From Dongia rigui (GTDB lineage Bacteria; Pseudomonadota; Alphaproteobacteria; Dongiales; Dongiaceae): a DNA stretch of 64,000 bases. Shown here one piece after another: positions 35,015-43,958 of the stretch (positions within the stretch are counted from its first letter, which is position 1; every line of letters starts with the position of its first letter). Location: NCBI RefSeq assembly GCF_034044635.1, contig NZ_JAXCLX010000001.1, positions 1,302,001-1,366,000 on the forward strand, in the 5' to 3' direction. Position numbers and translations under genes: made by a program. The notes beneath the pieces were generated by a model, which was not told the DNA's origin, made no database searches, and worked only from the letters and a program-made list of their open reading frames with translations.

Positions 35015-36793
35015 GTGACCACCGAGCAGGGCCTGGCCTTCGGCATCGTCGCCATCATGATGGCACTCTTCGTCTGGGGCCGGCCGCGCTATGACATCAC
35101 CGCCTGTCTCGCTTTGATGGCGGCGGTCGGTTTGGGGCTGGTGAAGCCGGAAGATGCCTTTGCCGGTTTCTCCAATGATATCGTCATCATCGTGGCGAGC
35201 GCCCTGGTTGTCTCCAGCGCCATCGCGCAGACCGGCATCATCGAGGCAACCCTCAAGCGCGTGCTGCCAAGCAGCCATTCCTTCCAGCTGCAATTGCTGG
35301 TGCTGGTGGGGACCGTCACGGTGCTGTCCGCCTTCGTTAAGAATATCGGCGCGCTGGCCATCATGATTCCGGTTGCGTTCCAGATGGCACGGCGATCCGG
35401 AGTCAGTCCGTCGCGCTTCCTGATGCCGATGTCCTTCGGTGCGCTGCTGGGCGGGCTGACGACGCAGATCGGCACCTCGCCCAACATCATCGTCTCGGAA
35501 GTGCGGGCCGATCTCGGCGGCACACCGTTCACGATGTTCGATTTTACGCCGGTCGGCGTCGTGCTGGCTTGCGTCGGCCTGCTGTTCCTGATGGTGGGCC
35601 ACCGGCTGCTGCCGGAACGCACGCGTACCACCGTCTCGCTCGACGCCGCTGTCGACATCAAGAACTATGTGACCGAGGCAGAGATCCCGGAGAACTCGCC
35701 GCTCATCGGTCGAACCGTCGCGGATCTCAAGGAACTGGGTGATGGCGAGACCAAGATCATCGCCATTCTGGGCGCCGACGACCGGCACATGACACCGCTG
35801 CCGGATGCGCTGCTGAAGGCCGGCCAGACCTTGATCCTGGAAGGCGATCACGAGGCGCTGGAGCGGATCGTCTCGCGCGGTAAGCTGCAGCTGGAATCAG
35901 GCCATCGCCAACCGGAGGCGGCGGAGCCGCAAGGAGAAGTTCGCAGCATTGAGGCCGTGATCGGGTTGAACTCGCCGCTCATCGGCTTGTCGGCGCAGGA
36001 TTCGCAGCTGTTCCAACGTTACGAGATCAACCTGCTGGCGGTCAGTCGCACGGGCCAGCGCCTCACCGACCGCCTTGGCACAATCGAGTTGGAGGTAGGC
36101 GACGTCGTTGTGCTGCAGGGGAATGGCGGGCAGATCCCAGAGAAATTGCGCGCTCTCAACTGCCTGCCGCTGGCTGAACGCGAGTTGTACCTCGGCCGGC
36201 CGCGCATCGCCTGGCTGCCGATTGCGATCCTGCTGGCGGCGATGGGGTTGACGGCATTCGGTATCCTGCCGGTTGCCATCGCTTTCTTTGGCGCGGCCGT
36301 CGCCATGGTGGTGGCGCGCGCGATTGCGTTGCGCCAAGTCTATCAGATCGTCGAATGGCCAATCATCCTGATGCTGGCGGCCCTCATCCCGGTGAGCGAG
36401 GCGCTGCATACGACGGGGGCCACGGATCTCATTGCCGACGGCCTGTCGCATGTGGCCACCGGCCTGCCCCCCTATGGCGCGCTGGGCCTGATCCTCGCCG
36501 CGGCGATGATGGTGACACCTTTCCTCAACAACGCCGCCACGGTGCTGATCATGGCGCCAATCGCCGCGAGCTTTTCACACACGTTGGGCTACCAGCCGGA
36601 AGCCTTCCTGATGGCGGTGGCGATCGGGGCGGGCTGCGATTTCCTTACCCCCATCGGGCATCAGTGCAACACGCTGGTGATGGGGCCGGGCGGTTATCGC
36701 TTCGGCGATTACGCGCGGCTCGGCGGGCCGCTGTCGCTGATCGTCATCGTGGTGGCGGTGCCGGCCCTGCTGTTCTTCTGGCCGGTCAGCTAG
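35015..36793 (+). CDS. SLC13-family transporter with two internal TrkA-C domains
   Basis: 592 residues from a GTG at 35015 that has GGAGAG nine bases before it; an in-frame ATG at 34964 is the alternative. Helices at about 3-40, 55-100, 110-190 and 392-590 surround a soluble insert of two RCK_C/TrkA-C domains (NSPLIGRTVADLKEL and NSPLIGLSAQDSQLF). The repeated helical hairpin motifs GLTTQIGTSPNIIVS and FLTPIGHQCNTLVMG are those that bind carboxylate and sodium in the SLC13/DASS superfamily. Likely a sodium-driven dicarboxylate or sulfate importer. Its end overlaps the LysR gene by 8 bases. Confidence 0.88.
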   Translation: MTTEQGLAFGIVAIMMALFVWGRPRYDITACLALMAAVGLGLVKPEDAFAGFSNDIVIIVASALVVSSAIAQTGIIEATLKRVLPSSHSFQLQLLVLVGTVTVLSAFVKNIGALAIMIPVAFQMARRSGVSPSRFLMPMSFGALLGGLTTQIGTSPNIIVSEVRADLGGTPFTMFDFTPVGVVLACVGLLFLMVGHRLLPERTRTTVSLDAAVDIKNYVTEAEIPENSPLIGRTVADLKELGDGETKIIAILGADDRHMTPLPDALLKAGQTLILEGDHEALERIVSRGKLQLESGHRQPEAAEPQGEVRSIEAVIGLNSPLIGLSAQDSQLFQRYEINLLAVSRTGQRLTDRLGTIELEVGDVVVLQGNGGQIPEKLRALNCLPLAERELYLGRPRIAWLPIAILLAAMGLTAFGILPVAIAFFGAAVAMVVARAIALRQVYQIVEWPIILMLAALIPVSEALHTTGATDLIADGLSHVATGLPPYGALGLILAAAMMVTPFLNNAATVLIMAPIAASFSHTLGYQPEAFLMAVAIGAGCDFLTPIGHQCNTLVMGPGGYRFGDYARLGGPLSLIVIVVAVPALLFFWPVS

Positions 36794-37697
36794 GCACGTT
36801 CGCTTCCGCCTTCAGCCAGTCGCACAGGACAATAATCTCGCGGCGCCGTGTCGCATGGTCCGGGCAGACAAAATAATAGCCGAGATCGCTTTTCAGTCGC
36901 AGCGGGAAAGGTGCCACCAGTTTCCGGGCGGCGATGAGATCCTGCACGGCGGTGGTGTTGCCGAGGAAGACACCCTGGCCGCTTAGCGCTGCTTCGAGCA
37001 CGACGAGGCCGTCATTGAAATGCAGGCCACTCTTCGCGTCGACGCCTTTGGCGCCGGCGGCGCTGAGCCAATCCTGCCAATTGGGCCAGTTGCCGAGGCG
37101 CGTCGACCAGTCGTTGTGCAGCAAGGTGTGGTGCCGGAGGTCGGCTGGAACTTTCAGCGGATGGTCACCGCGCAGCAGTTTGGGGCTGCAGACGGGAAAG
37201 AGTTCCTCGGCCAACAGGAAATGCGCAGCGAGGCCGGGGAAGCGCCCGATGCCGAAGCGGATCGCGGCATCGACCTGATCGCGGGCGAAATCGGCATAGC
37301 GGCGATTGGCGTCGAGCAGCAGATCGACGCTGCCGGGGAGTGCCCGGTAGCGCGGCAGGCGGCCGATGAGCCAGCTGGCCGCCAGTGTCGGATCGACGCT
37401 CAAGCGGATCTGTGGTTGGGCCTGATGCTCGCGCATCTGCTTCACCGCCTCGGCCATCAGGCGGAAGGCGGCCTGCAAGGTATCGCTGCCGGCGGCACCT
37501 GTTTCGGTGAGTTCAAGGGCGTTGCCGCGGCGGCGGATGAGGGGGCGGCCGAGATCGGCTTCGAGCGCCTTCACCTGCTGGCTGACCGCCGCCGGCGTCA
37601 CATGGAGGTCGGCCGCCGCCGCGCGCACGCTGCCCAGCCGCGCCACCGCTTCGAAGGCACGCAAGGCGGGCAGCATCGGCATGCGCTCGGACATCAC
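36786..37697 (-). CDS. LysR-family regulator, GcvA type
   Basis: 303 residues. The N-terminal winged helix (LPALRAFEAVARLGSVRAAA, then LHVTPAAVSQQVKALE) and the effector domain ending with GYYFVCPDHATRRREIIVLCDWL are those of GcvA-like regulators. It is convergent with the SLC13 gene (8-base overlap) and divergent from a small gene at 37842, its most likely target. Effector unknown. Confidence 0.9.
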   Translation of the reverse strand: MMSERMPMLPALRAFEAVARLGSVRAAAADLHVTPAAVSQQVKALEADLGRPLIRRRGNALELTETGAAGSDTLQAAFRLMAEAVKQMREHQAQPQIRLSVDPTLAASWLIGRLPRYRALPGSVDLLLDANRRYADFARDQVDAAIRFGIGRFPGLAAHFLLAEELFPVCSPKLLRGDHPLKVPADLRHHTLLHNDWSTRLGNWPNWQDWLSAAGAKGVDAKSGLHFNDGLVVLEAALSGQGVFLGNTTAVQDLIAARKLVAPFPLRLKSDLGYYFVCPDHATRRREIIVLCDWLKAEANVPS

Positions 37698-37841
37698 CGT
37701 TCCTGTTAATCAGAGCTTAATCCGCTTTGCACGGTAACTAAGCTGACTTCACTCCATTTGTCGCCAATATAGCCAGTATCAGGCCTGGTGGAAACCCAAA
37801 GAGCCGTAAATCAGGCCTTAATTTTATCCGAGGAGGACAGC

Positions 37842-38081
37842 ATGCAAAGCGATTGGGATTCCCTGTTTTTCACCTACCGTCCCCATCCCGACCAGCAGCC
37901 CCATGAGACGCATTTGCTGGCCGATATGGGGCTGATCCGCACCGCCGATGGGGGCCTTGCGCTCGCGGAGGACCCGATGCATCGGGTCGAGTTGGAGCGA
38001 CCCAACCTGTGGGAGCGGATCTTCCGCGCTTTAAGCTTCAACTTCAGGCCGAGACCGGTTGCGGCAGGGCATCGGCGATGA
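37842..38081 (+). CDS. Small hypothetical protein
   Basis: 79 residues from the ATG at 37842, which follows GAGGAGG. Starts MQSDWDSLFFTYRPHPDQQP and ends with a basic, aromatic tail (RIFRALSFNFRPRPVAAGHRR). No signal or helix pair; no family recognised. It is divergent from the GcvA-like gene, and its last 38 bases overlap the end of the convergent ABC membrane gene. The strong ribosome site argues that it is real. Confidence 0.6.
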   Translation: MQSDWDSLFFTYRPHPDQQPHETHLLADMGLIRTADGGLALAEDPMHRVELERPNLWERIFRALSFNFRPRPVAAGHRR

Positions 38082-38991
38082 GGCGGTATTTCACCTTGGC
38101 GTTGGACGCGGTGCGATAGAAGGTGAGCAGCTGGTCCCAGGGATCGGCCACCTTCTGGAAGCCGGTGATGAAGACGACCAGGGTCGAGACCTCCACCTCG
38201 CCCTTGATCACCAGCCAGCCGCCGACCGAGAGCACAATGAGCGGCGCCAGCGCATCGAGGAAATTGCCGAAGAAGGTGAGGAAGAACTTCACCCGGTAGA
38301 CAGCGCGCCGCGTGCGGTAGGCGCCCATGACGAGGCGCATGAAGCGGCGGCGGAATTTCGGCCGGCCATGGCGGTCGAATGCGCCGCCGACGCTCGTCCC
38401 GACAATCGTGTCGCCCATCTTCCGGAGCAGCCGCGCATGGATGTTGCCCCAGCGGTTGATACGCCGCTGCCCCAGCGGCACGACGAAGAGCTGCGGCAGA
38501 TAAAGGAGGATGGCAAAGAGGGCGATGCGCGGCTCGACCCAGATGAGATAGCCCATGGCGGAGAGCGCCGTGCCGGCCTGCAGCAGGGGGAAGGAGACGC
38601 TGTCGCCGACGAAGCCGGCCAGATCCTCGACCTCGGCCGCCACCATCGAGACGATGGCGCCCTGTTTCACCAGATGGGCGCCCTCCTTCCCTTGCGTGCC
38701 GTCGAAGATGCGGTGGCGCAGATCGCGGGCGACGTGTTCGACCATATAGCCGCGATAGACGTTGAGCACATATTTGAGGCCACCCTGCACCAGCAGCACG
38801 CCGAGATAAGCGGCGGAAAGCAGAAGCAGCAGATCGACCGCCTGGCCGTGGATGGCGTCATCGACGATGCGCCGCTGCAATTCCAGCGGCAGGGTGGTGA
38901 GCAGCGAGACGATGACGGTCAGCCCGCAGAGCAGGATCTGCCGCCTGCCGCTGACCTGCCAGATGAAGACGAGAAGCGAGCGCGGCATCAT
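38044..38991 (-). CDS. ABC exporter membrane domain without ATPase domain
   Basis: 315 residues from ATG-ATG at 38991/38988 with AAGGAT upstream; the frame to 39246 is non-coding in character. Six helices as in type I exporters (VFIWQVSGRRQILLCGLTVI, LLLLLSAAYLGVLLVQGGL, FAILLYLPQLFVV and so on). Ends after the last helix (DPWDQLLTFYRTASNAKVKYRLIADAL), where an ATPase domain normally begins; the frame stops and no Walker A follows on either side. Such solitary domains are annotated in several proteobacteria; ATPase could be encoded elsewhere. Confidence 0.82.
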   Translation of the reverse strand: MMPRSLLVFIWQVSGRRQILLCGLTVIVSLLTTLPLELQRRIVDDAIHGQAVDLLLLLSAAYLGVLLVQGGLKYVLNVYRGYMVEHVARDLRHRIFDGTQGKEGAHLVKQGAIVSMVAAEVEDLAGFVGDSVSFPLLQAGTALSAMGYLIWVEPRIALFAILLYLPQLFVVPLGQRRINRWGNIHARLLRKMGDTIVGTSVGGAFDRHGRPKFRRRFMRLVMGAYRTRRAVYRVKFFLTFFGNFLDALAPLIVLSVGGWLVIKGEVEVSTLVVFITGFQKVADPWDQLLTFYRTASNAKVKYRLIADALPQPVSA

Positions 38992-39088
38992 TGGGGGGTG
39001 ATCCTTCCAGGGGCCGATTCCGGCCGGCCACCCAGCTTGCAGTCTAGCCTTGGCCCTTGCGGTGCAACCACCCCCTGCGGCAATTCGC

Positions 39089-39949
39089 TCATGCGCGCTT
39101 GGCGGCAAGCTCGGCGCGGATGCAGCGCGCCAGCGCCTGGGCGGGGGCGGTGAGCGGCGCCGCCTCGGGCCGGGCCAGGATGACGCGCTGGCGCACGCGG
39201 GTTTGGGCAATGGGCAGGCGCGCGATCTTCTTGCCATCATAGGCAAGGGTCGAGGCCGGGCGCGTCACCAGGACCGAAATGCCGTGGCCGTTGGCAACCA
39301 GGCCCAGCACCATTTCCAGCGAGCGCGTCCGATGGGCGATGCGCGGCTCGACCCCTTCGGCGCGGAAGACCGAGAGCAGGAAATCGCGGCTCAAGGGCAG
39401 ATCGACCAGGATGAAGGGCTCGGCGGCGAGTGCTGCCACCGTCACGGACTTCTTCTTGGCAAGCCGGTGGCCGGCCGGCAGCAGGGCATAGGGGATGAGC
39501 TCGGCGACGGTCTCGGCGACGATGCGGCCGCCCATCTCGACATCATAGGAGAGCGCCAGTTCGATGCGGCCGGCGGCCAGATGCTGGTTCATCTCGTTGA
39601 GATCGGCCTCGATCGGCTGCACGCTCACCTTGGGAAAGTCGCGCGCCATGCGCTTCAGAATGCCCGGCACATATTGCGGCCCCAGCGTGGTGAAATAGCC
39701 GAAGGCGACATGGCCTGCGGGTTCGGCGCCGCTTGGCGCCGTCTCGAAAGCAGCCAGAGCGGCGGCAAGGCCCCGCGCCTCGGGCAATTTGCGCTGGCCG
39801 AAGGGGGTGAGCGTCAGCCCCCGCGCCGGTTGGCGCTGGAACAGGGCCTGGCCGAGAATCTCCTCAAGCTCCTTGATCGCCACCGAGACGCTGGGCTGCG
39901 ACAGATTGAGCGCGCGGGCAGCACCCGCCGTGCTGCCGGCCTCGGCCAC
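39089..39949 (-). CDS. LysR-family regulator with disrupted 5' end
   Basis: 286 residues if started at the GTG at 39949. That start falls inside the DNA-binding helix. In the same frame upstream one can read ISLRHIRAYLAVAEAGS, the normal LysR start, up to a stop, but without an ATG, GTG or TTG. An ATG with the right beginning (MDYI) lies at 39995 but in another frame; removing the 4 bases CATC around 39983-39986 would join them. So the gene has either a 4-base duplication that inactivates it or an unusual start. The rest (effector domain) is intact. It is divergent from the CoA-transferase operon, its probable target. Confidence 0.75.
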   Translation of the reverse strand: MAEAGSTAGAARALNLSQPSVSVAIKELEEILGQALFQRQPARGLTLTPFGQRKLPEARGLAAALAAFETAPSGAEPAGHVAFGYFTTLGPQYVPGILKRMARDFPKVSVQPIEADLNEMNQHLAAGRIELALSYDVEMGGRIVAETVAELIPYALLPAGHRLAKKKSVTVAALAAEPFILVDLPLSRDFLLSVFRAEGVEPRIAHRTRSLEMVLGLVANGHGISVLVTRPASTLAYDGKKIARLPIAQTRVRQRVILARPEAAPLTAPAQALARCIRAELAAKRA

Positions 39950-40085
39950 GGCGAGATAGGCGCGGATATGGCGGAGCGAGATGGATATAGTCCATACCTA
40001 TACTAAGAATTAGAAGTCAGTATTTTTTCTTATAGGGCATTTTACCGATCATGGCCAGGAGATGAGCCATCCTGACGGTGACGAC

Positions 40086-41246
40086 ATGAAATCGGGCCCC
40101 TTGAGCGGCATCCGCATCCTTGACCTGACACGGGTCCTTTCCGGCCCCTATTGCACGGCCTTGCTGGCCGATCTCGGCGCCGATGTGGTGAAGCTGGAGA
40201 GCCCCGGCGGCGACGACTACCGGCATGTGGGACCGTTCCGTGACGGCGAGAGCGCCCTCTTCCAGCTGGTCAACCGCAACAAATGGGGCCTGATGCTGGA
40301 TCTGAAAGCGCCAAGCGACCAGCAGCTTGCCCGGGCGCTGGCTGCCAAGGCCGATGTGGTGGTGGAGAATTTCCGCCCCGGGGTCGCGGCACGGTTGGGC
40401 TTCAGCTATGAGGATCTGGCCCGCGGAAATCCGGGCCTCATCTATGCCAGTATCTCCGGTTTCGGGCAGAGCGGCGCCAAGGCGGATCTGCCGGCCTTCG
40501 ATCTGGTGGCGCAGGCCATGTCCGGGCTGATGGCGATGACCGGCAGCACCGACGGCCCGCCGACCAAGGTGGGCGATTCTTTTGGCGACCTGGCGGCCGG
40601 GCTGTTCGCCTCCTGGTCGATCCTCGCCGCACTCGTCGAACGGCAGCGCAACGGCCGGGGCCGCCAGCTCGACATCGCCATGGTGGACAGCCTGATCGCC
40701 CTGCTGCCGACGGCGATGGCGCAGTTCATGTTCGGCAATTCACCGCCGATGCGGACCGGCAACCGGCATCCGCTGTCGACGCCTTTCGGCGCGTTCCCGG
40801 CGCGCGATGGGCATCTGGTGATCTGCGTGCTCAATAACGGGCAGTTCGCAAGGCTCGCCGAGTGCATCGGGCGGCCTGAATTGGCGCAGGATCCGCGCTT
40901 TGCCAGCGACAGTTTGCGCACGGAGAACGAGCCGGCCTGCCGCGCCGCGATCGAGGCATGGCTGAGGGAAGTCGATGTTGCCGAGGCGGTGGCGGCCTTG
41001 AGTGCTGCCGGGATTCCGGCTTCCGCAATCGAGACTGCGGCCGATGTATTGGGTGGCACCCATGTCGCCGCGCGTGGGCTGATGCCTAACGTGGCGCACC
41101 CCAAGCTGGGCGACATCCCGGTGATGGAGCAGCCGGTGCATTTCAGCGGCATGACACGCGGGCAGCAGCGTCCGGCGCCGGGGCTTGGCCAACACAATGC
41201 GGCGATCCTCGAACGCTGGCTGGGACATGAGGAGGTTGAGGCATGA
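40086..41246 (+). CDS. CaiB/BaiF-family CoA-transferase
   Basis: 386 residues from the ATG at 40086 (MKSGPLSGIRILDLTRVL is the family's start); an ATG at 40062 is in frame but its AGGAG is too close. Type III CoA-transferases move CoA between carboxylic acids; the fold shows GPYCTALLADLGADVVKLE and NKWGLMLDLK, and FDLVAQAMSG, the loop after the catalytic aspartate region. It overlaps the acyl-CoA dehydrogenase gene by 4 bases. Together they would activate and then oxidise a short or branched acid. Donor and acceptor unknown. Confidence 0.9.
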   Translation: MKSGPLSGIRILDLTRVLSGPYCTALLADLGADVVKLESPGGDDYRHVGPFRDGESALFQLVNRNKWGLMLDLKAPSDQQLARALAAKADVVVENFRPGVAARLGFSYEDLARGNPGLIYASISGFGQSGAKADLPAFDLVAQAMSGLMAMTGSTDGPPTKVGDSFGDLAAGLFASWSILAALVERQRNGRGRQLDIAMVDSLIALLPTAMAQFMFGNSPPMRTGNRHPLSTPFGAFPARDGHLVICVLNNGQFARLAECIGRPELAQDPRFASDSLRTENEPACRAAIEAWLREVDVAEAVAALSAAGIPASAIETAADVLGGTHVAARGLMPNVAHPKLGDIPVMEQPVHFSGMTRGQQRPAPGLGQHNAAILERWLGHEEVEA

Positions 41247-42382
41247 GCTGGTCCTTGAACACGGATGAACAGGCCGCATGCGAGTCCATTCGCCGCGTCT
41301 GTGCCGCTGTGCTGGCGCCGGCCGCGGCCGAAATTGACGAGACGGCGTCCTTCCCAAGGGCGCAACTTGCAGCGCTCGCGCAGCTTGGCGTCTGGGGTCT
41401 CAACCTGCCGGAAAACTGGGGCGGGCCGGGGTTGTCGGCGGCGGCACTAGCAGCCGGTGTCGAGGCCATCGCGGGTGCTTGCGCCAGCACGGCCTCGGCG
41501 CTGACGGCGCATTACCTTTCAACGGATGCGATCCTGATCGGCGGCGATGACGATCTGCGGCGGCGGTTCCTGCCCAATGCCGCGTCTGGCGAGAAGCTCG
41601 GCGCCTTCGCCCTGACCGAACCGCGCGCCGGCTCCAATCCCGCCGATATGCGCTGTCGGGCTGTGCGGGAAGGTGACGGGTATCGCCTGACCGGCACCAA
41701 GCATTTCATTTCCAATGGCGGCATCGCCGATTTCATCGTCGTCTTTGCGGTGACAGATCCTGGGGCCGCGCATAAGGGCATCTCCGCCTTCGTGGTCGAG
41801 AAGGGGACGCCCGGCATCGCGGCATCACCGCCGGAGAAGACCATGGGCCTCAAAGGCGGCCATGTGTTTGAGCTCAATTTCGATTGCCTGGTGCCGGCGA
41901 CCCACCGCCTCGGCGCGGAAGGAAGCGGCTTTCGCACGGCGATGAAGGTGCTCGACAATGGCCGCGTCGAGGTTTCGGCGATGTGCCTCGGCATCGCGCA
42001 GGCAGCGCTCGATGCCGCTGTCGCTTGGGCGCGCGCGCGGCAGATCGGTGGGTCACCTTTGGCGGACTATCAAGGCATCCAATGGATGATCGCCGACATG
42101 GCAACGCAATTGCAGGCGGCGCGGCTCCTCACCGAGGATGCGGTGATGAAGCGCTCAAGCGGTCAGCGCTTTTCCATGGAGGCCTCGATGGCCAAGCTGT
42201 TTGCCTCGGAGACGGCGGCCAAGGTCGCGGACCTCGCCTTGCAGATCCATGGCGGCTATGGCTTCACCCGCGGACTGCCCCTGGAGCGGCATGTGCGCGA
42301 CCTGCGCATCATGCGGATTTATGAGGGCTCGTCCGAGATTCAACGCACCATCATCGCCCGGAATCTGCTGCAAGTGCATTGA
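41243..42382 (+). CDS. Acyl-CoA dehydrogenase
   Basis: 379 residues, normal length. Signatures: FALTEPRAGSNPADM (FAD- and substrate-binding loop), QIHGGYGFTRGLPLERHVRDLRI-type C-terminal region, and the probable catalytic base E361 in IYEGSSEIQR. FAD enzyme that forms the alpha-beta double bond of an acyl-CoA and passes electrons to ETF. Coupled to the CoA-transferase gene, pointing to catabolism of one particular acid under the neighbouring LysR gene. Confidence 0.93.
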   Translation: MSWSLNTDEQAACESIRRVCAAVLAPAAAEIDETASFPRAQLAALAQLGVWGLNLPENWGGPGLSAAALAAGVEAIAGACASTASALTAHYLSTDAILIGGDDDLRRRFLPNAASGEKLGAFALTEPRAGSNPADMRCRAVREGDGYRLTGTKHFISNGGIADFIVVFAVTDPGAAHKGISAFVVEKGTPGIAASPPEKTMGLKGGHVFELNFDCLVPATHRLGAEGSGFRTAMKVLDNGRVEVSAMCLGIAQAALDAAVAWARARQIGGSPLADYQGIQWMIADMATQLQAARLLTEDAVMKRSSGQRFSMEASMAKLFASETAAKVADLALQIHGGYGFTRGLPLERHVRDLRIMRIYEGSSEIQRTIIARNLLQVH

Positions 42383-42403
42383 TCCGGCAGAACAATTTTA
42401 TAT

Positions 42404-42416
42404 TTTGTCGGACAAA
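42404..42416. promoter_or_regulatory. Palindrome of GntR (FadR-type) operator form
   Basis: TTTGTC-G-GACAAA, a perfect 13-base palindrome about 95 bases before the semialdehyde dehydrogenase start, fits the TNGTNNNACNA pattern bound by the FadR branch of GntR regulators. No GntR gene is in the window. Confidence 0.45.
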
Positions 42417-42509
42417 TACGAAGCTGATAATGTCGCCCGCTCAAGGCCGCTTTCGCTGGCCCATTTTTGACGACATTTCATCGCACAAAATTCTCAGGAG
42501 AATTCACCC

Positions 42510-43958
42510 ATGATCCAAGCCCAGAACTTCATCGCCGGCGCCTGGAGCAAAGCGGCCAACGCATCGAAGGACATCAACCCCTCCAACACCGGCGACGTGG
42601 TGGGTGAATTTCCGCAGGCCAGTGCCGCCGATGCCGAGACCGCGATCGCCGCGGCGAAGGCCGCCTTTCCGGCTTGGTCGCGCTCGACCGTGCAGCAGCG
42701 CCATGACGTCTTGAAGAAGATCGGCGACGAGATCATGGCCCGCAAGGACGAGCTTGGCCGCCTGCTGTCGCGCGAAGAAGGCAAGACGCTGGTCGAAGGC
42801 ATCGGCGAGACGGTGCGTGCCGGCCAGATCTTCCTGTTCTTTGCCGGCGAATGCCTGCGCCAGGCCGGCGAGAAGCTGGGCTCGGTGCGCCCGGGCGTCG
42901 ATGTCGAGATCACACGCGAGCCGCTGGGCGTCATCGGCCTCATCACGCCGTGGAACTTCCCGATCGCCATTCCGGCTTGGAAGATCGCGCCGGCCCTCGC
43001 TTACGGCAATTGCGTCGTCTTCAAGCCGGCCGATCTGGTGCCCGGTTCGGCCCATGCGCTTTCCGAGATCATCGCGCGGGCCGGCCTGCCCGCCGGTGTC
43101 TTCAACCTGGTCATGGGCCGTGGTTCGGTCGTTGGCGAGGCGATGCTGAAGCATAAGGATGTGAATGCCATCTCGTTCACCGGCTCGGTCGGCACGGGGC
43201 GCAAGATCGCCGCGACCTGTGTGGGCACCGACCCGATGAAGAAGATCCAGCTGGAGATGGGTGGCAAGAACCCGATGGTGGTTCTGGATGACGCCGATTT
43301 GAAGACCGCCGTCGAAGCCTGCGTCAACGGCGCCTTCTTTTCGACCGGCCAGCGCTGCACGGCCTCGTCGCGCCTCATCGTCACCGAAGGCATCCACGAC
43401 AAGTTCGTCGCCGCCATGACCGAGCGCATGAAGGGCCTGGTCATCGACGACGCGCTCAAAGACGGCACGCATATCGGCCCGGTGGTCGACCAGTCGCAGC
43501 TCGACCAGGATCTCAACTACATCAAGATCGGCCGCGATGAAGGCGCCAAGCTGGTGGCGGGCGGCGAGCTCCTCAACCGGGCGACACCTGGCTTCTATCT
43601 GTCGCCGGCCCTCTTTACCGAGGTCAGCAACAACATGCGCATCGCGCGTGAGGAGATCTTTGGCCCCGTCGCCACCGTGACGCGGGTGAAGGATTACGAG
43701 GCGGCCCTTGCCGCCGCCAACGACACCGAATTCGGGCTGTCGTCGGGCATCTGCACCAGCTCGCTGAAACACGCCAGCCACTTCAAGCGCAATGCCGAGG
43801 CCGGCATGGTGATGGTCAACCTGCCGACCGCCGGCGTCGATTATCACGTGCCGTTCGGTGGCCGGAAGGGGTCGAGCTACGGCCCGCGCGAGCAGGGCCG
43901 CTACGCTGCCGAGTTCTACACGACGGTGAAGACCGCCTATACCTTCGACGGCAACTGA
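42510..43958 (+). CDS. Aldehyde dehydrogenase, probably alpha-ketoglutaric semialdehyde dehydrogenase
   Basis: 482 residues. Catalytic C283 (GQRCTASSR), general base E249 (QLEMGGKN), N149 (TPWNFP) and the NAD loop FTGSVGTG at 223-230 are all present. The end AGVDYHVPFGGRKGSSYGPREQG is characteristic of the KGSADH branch, which oxidises 2,5-dioxopentanoate to 2-oxoglutarate in sugar-acid and hydroxyproline breakdown. A good ribosome site (AGGAG) precedes the ATG. It is single, so the upstream steps are elsewhere. The stop region overlaps the convergent receiver gene by 22 bases. Confidence 0.9.
   Translation: MIQAQNFIAGAWSKAANASKDINPSNTGDVVGEFPQASAADAETAIAAAKAAFPAWSRSTVQQRHDVLKKIGDEIMARKDELGRLLSREEGKTLVEGIGETVRAGQIFLFFAGECLRQAGEKLGSVRPGVDVEITREPLGVIGLITPWNFPIAIPAWKIAPALAYGNCVVFKPADLVPGSAHALSEIIARAGLPAGVFNLVMGRGSVVGEAMLKHKDVNAISFTGSVGTGRKIAATCVGTDPMKKIQLEMGGKNPMVVLDDADLKTAVEACVNGAFFSTGQRCTASSRLIVTEGIHDKFVAAMTERMKGLVIDDALKDGTHIGPVVDQSQLDQDLNYIKIGRDEGAKLVAGGELLNRATPGFYLSPALFTEVSNNMRIAREEIFGPVATVTRVKDYEAALAAANDTEFGLSSGICTSSLKHASHFKRNAEAGMVMVNLPTAGVDYHVPFGGRKGSSYGPREQGRYAAEFYTTVKTAYTFDGN

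Noticed and set aside
40051-40065. Five-codon frame ATG GCC AGG AGA TGA overlapping an ATG of the CoA-transferase gene
   Set aside because: No ribosome site; most likely chance in a region where the true start is 40086.
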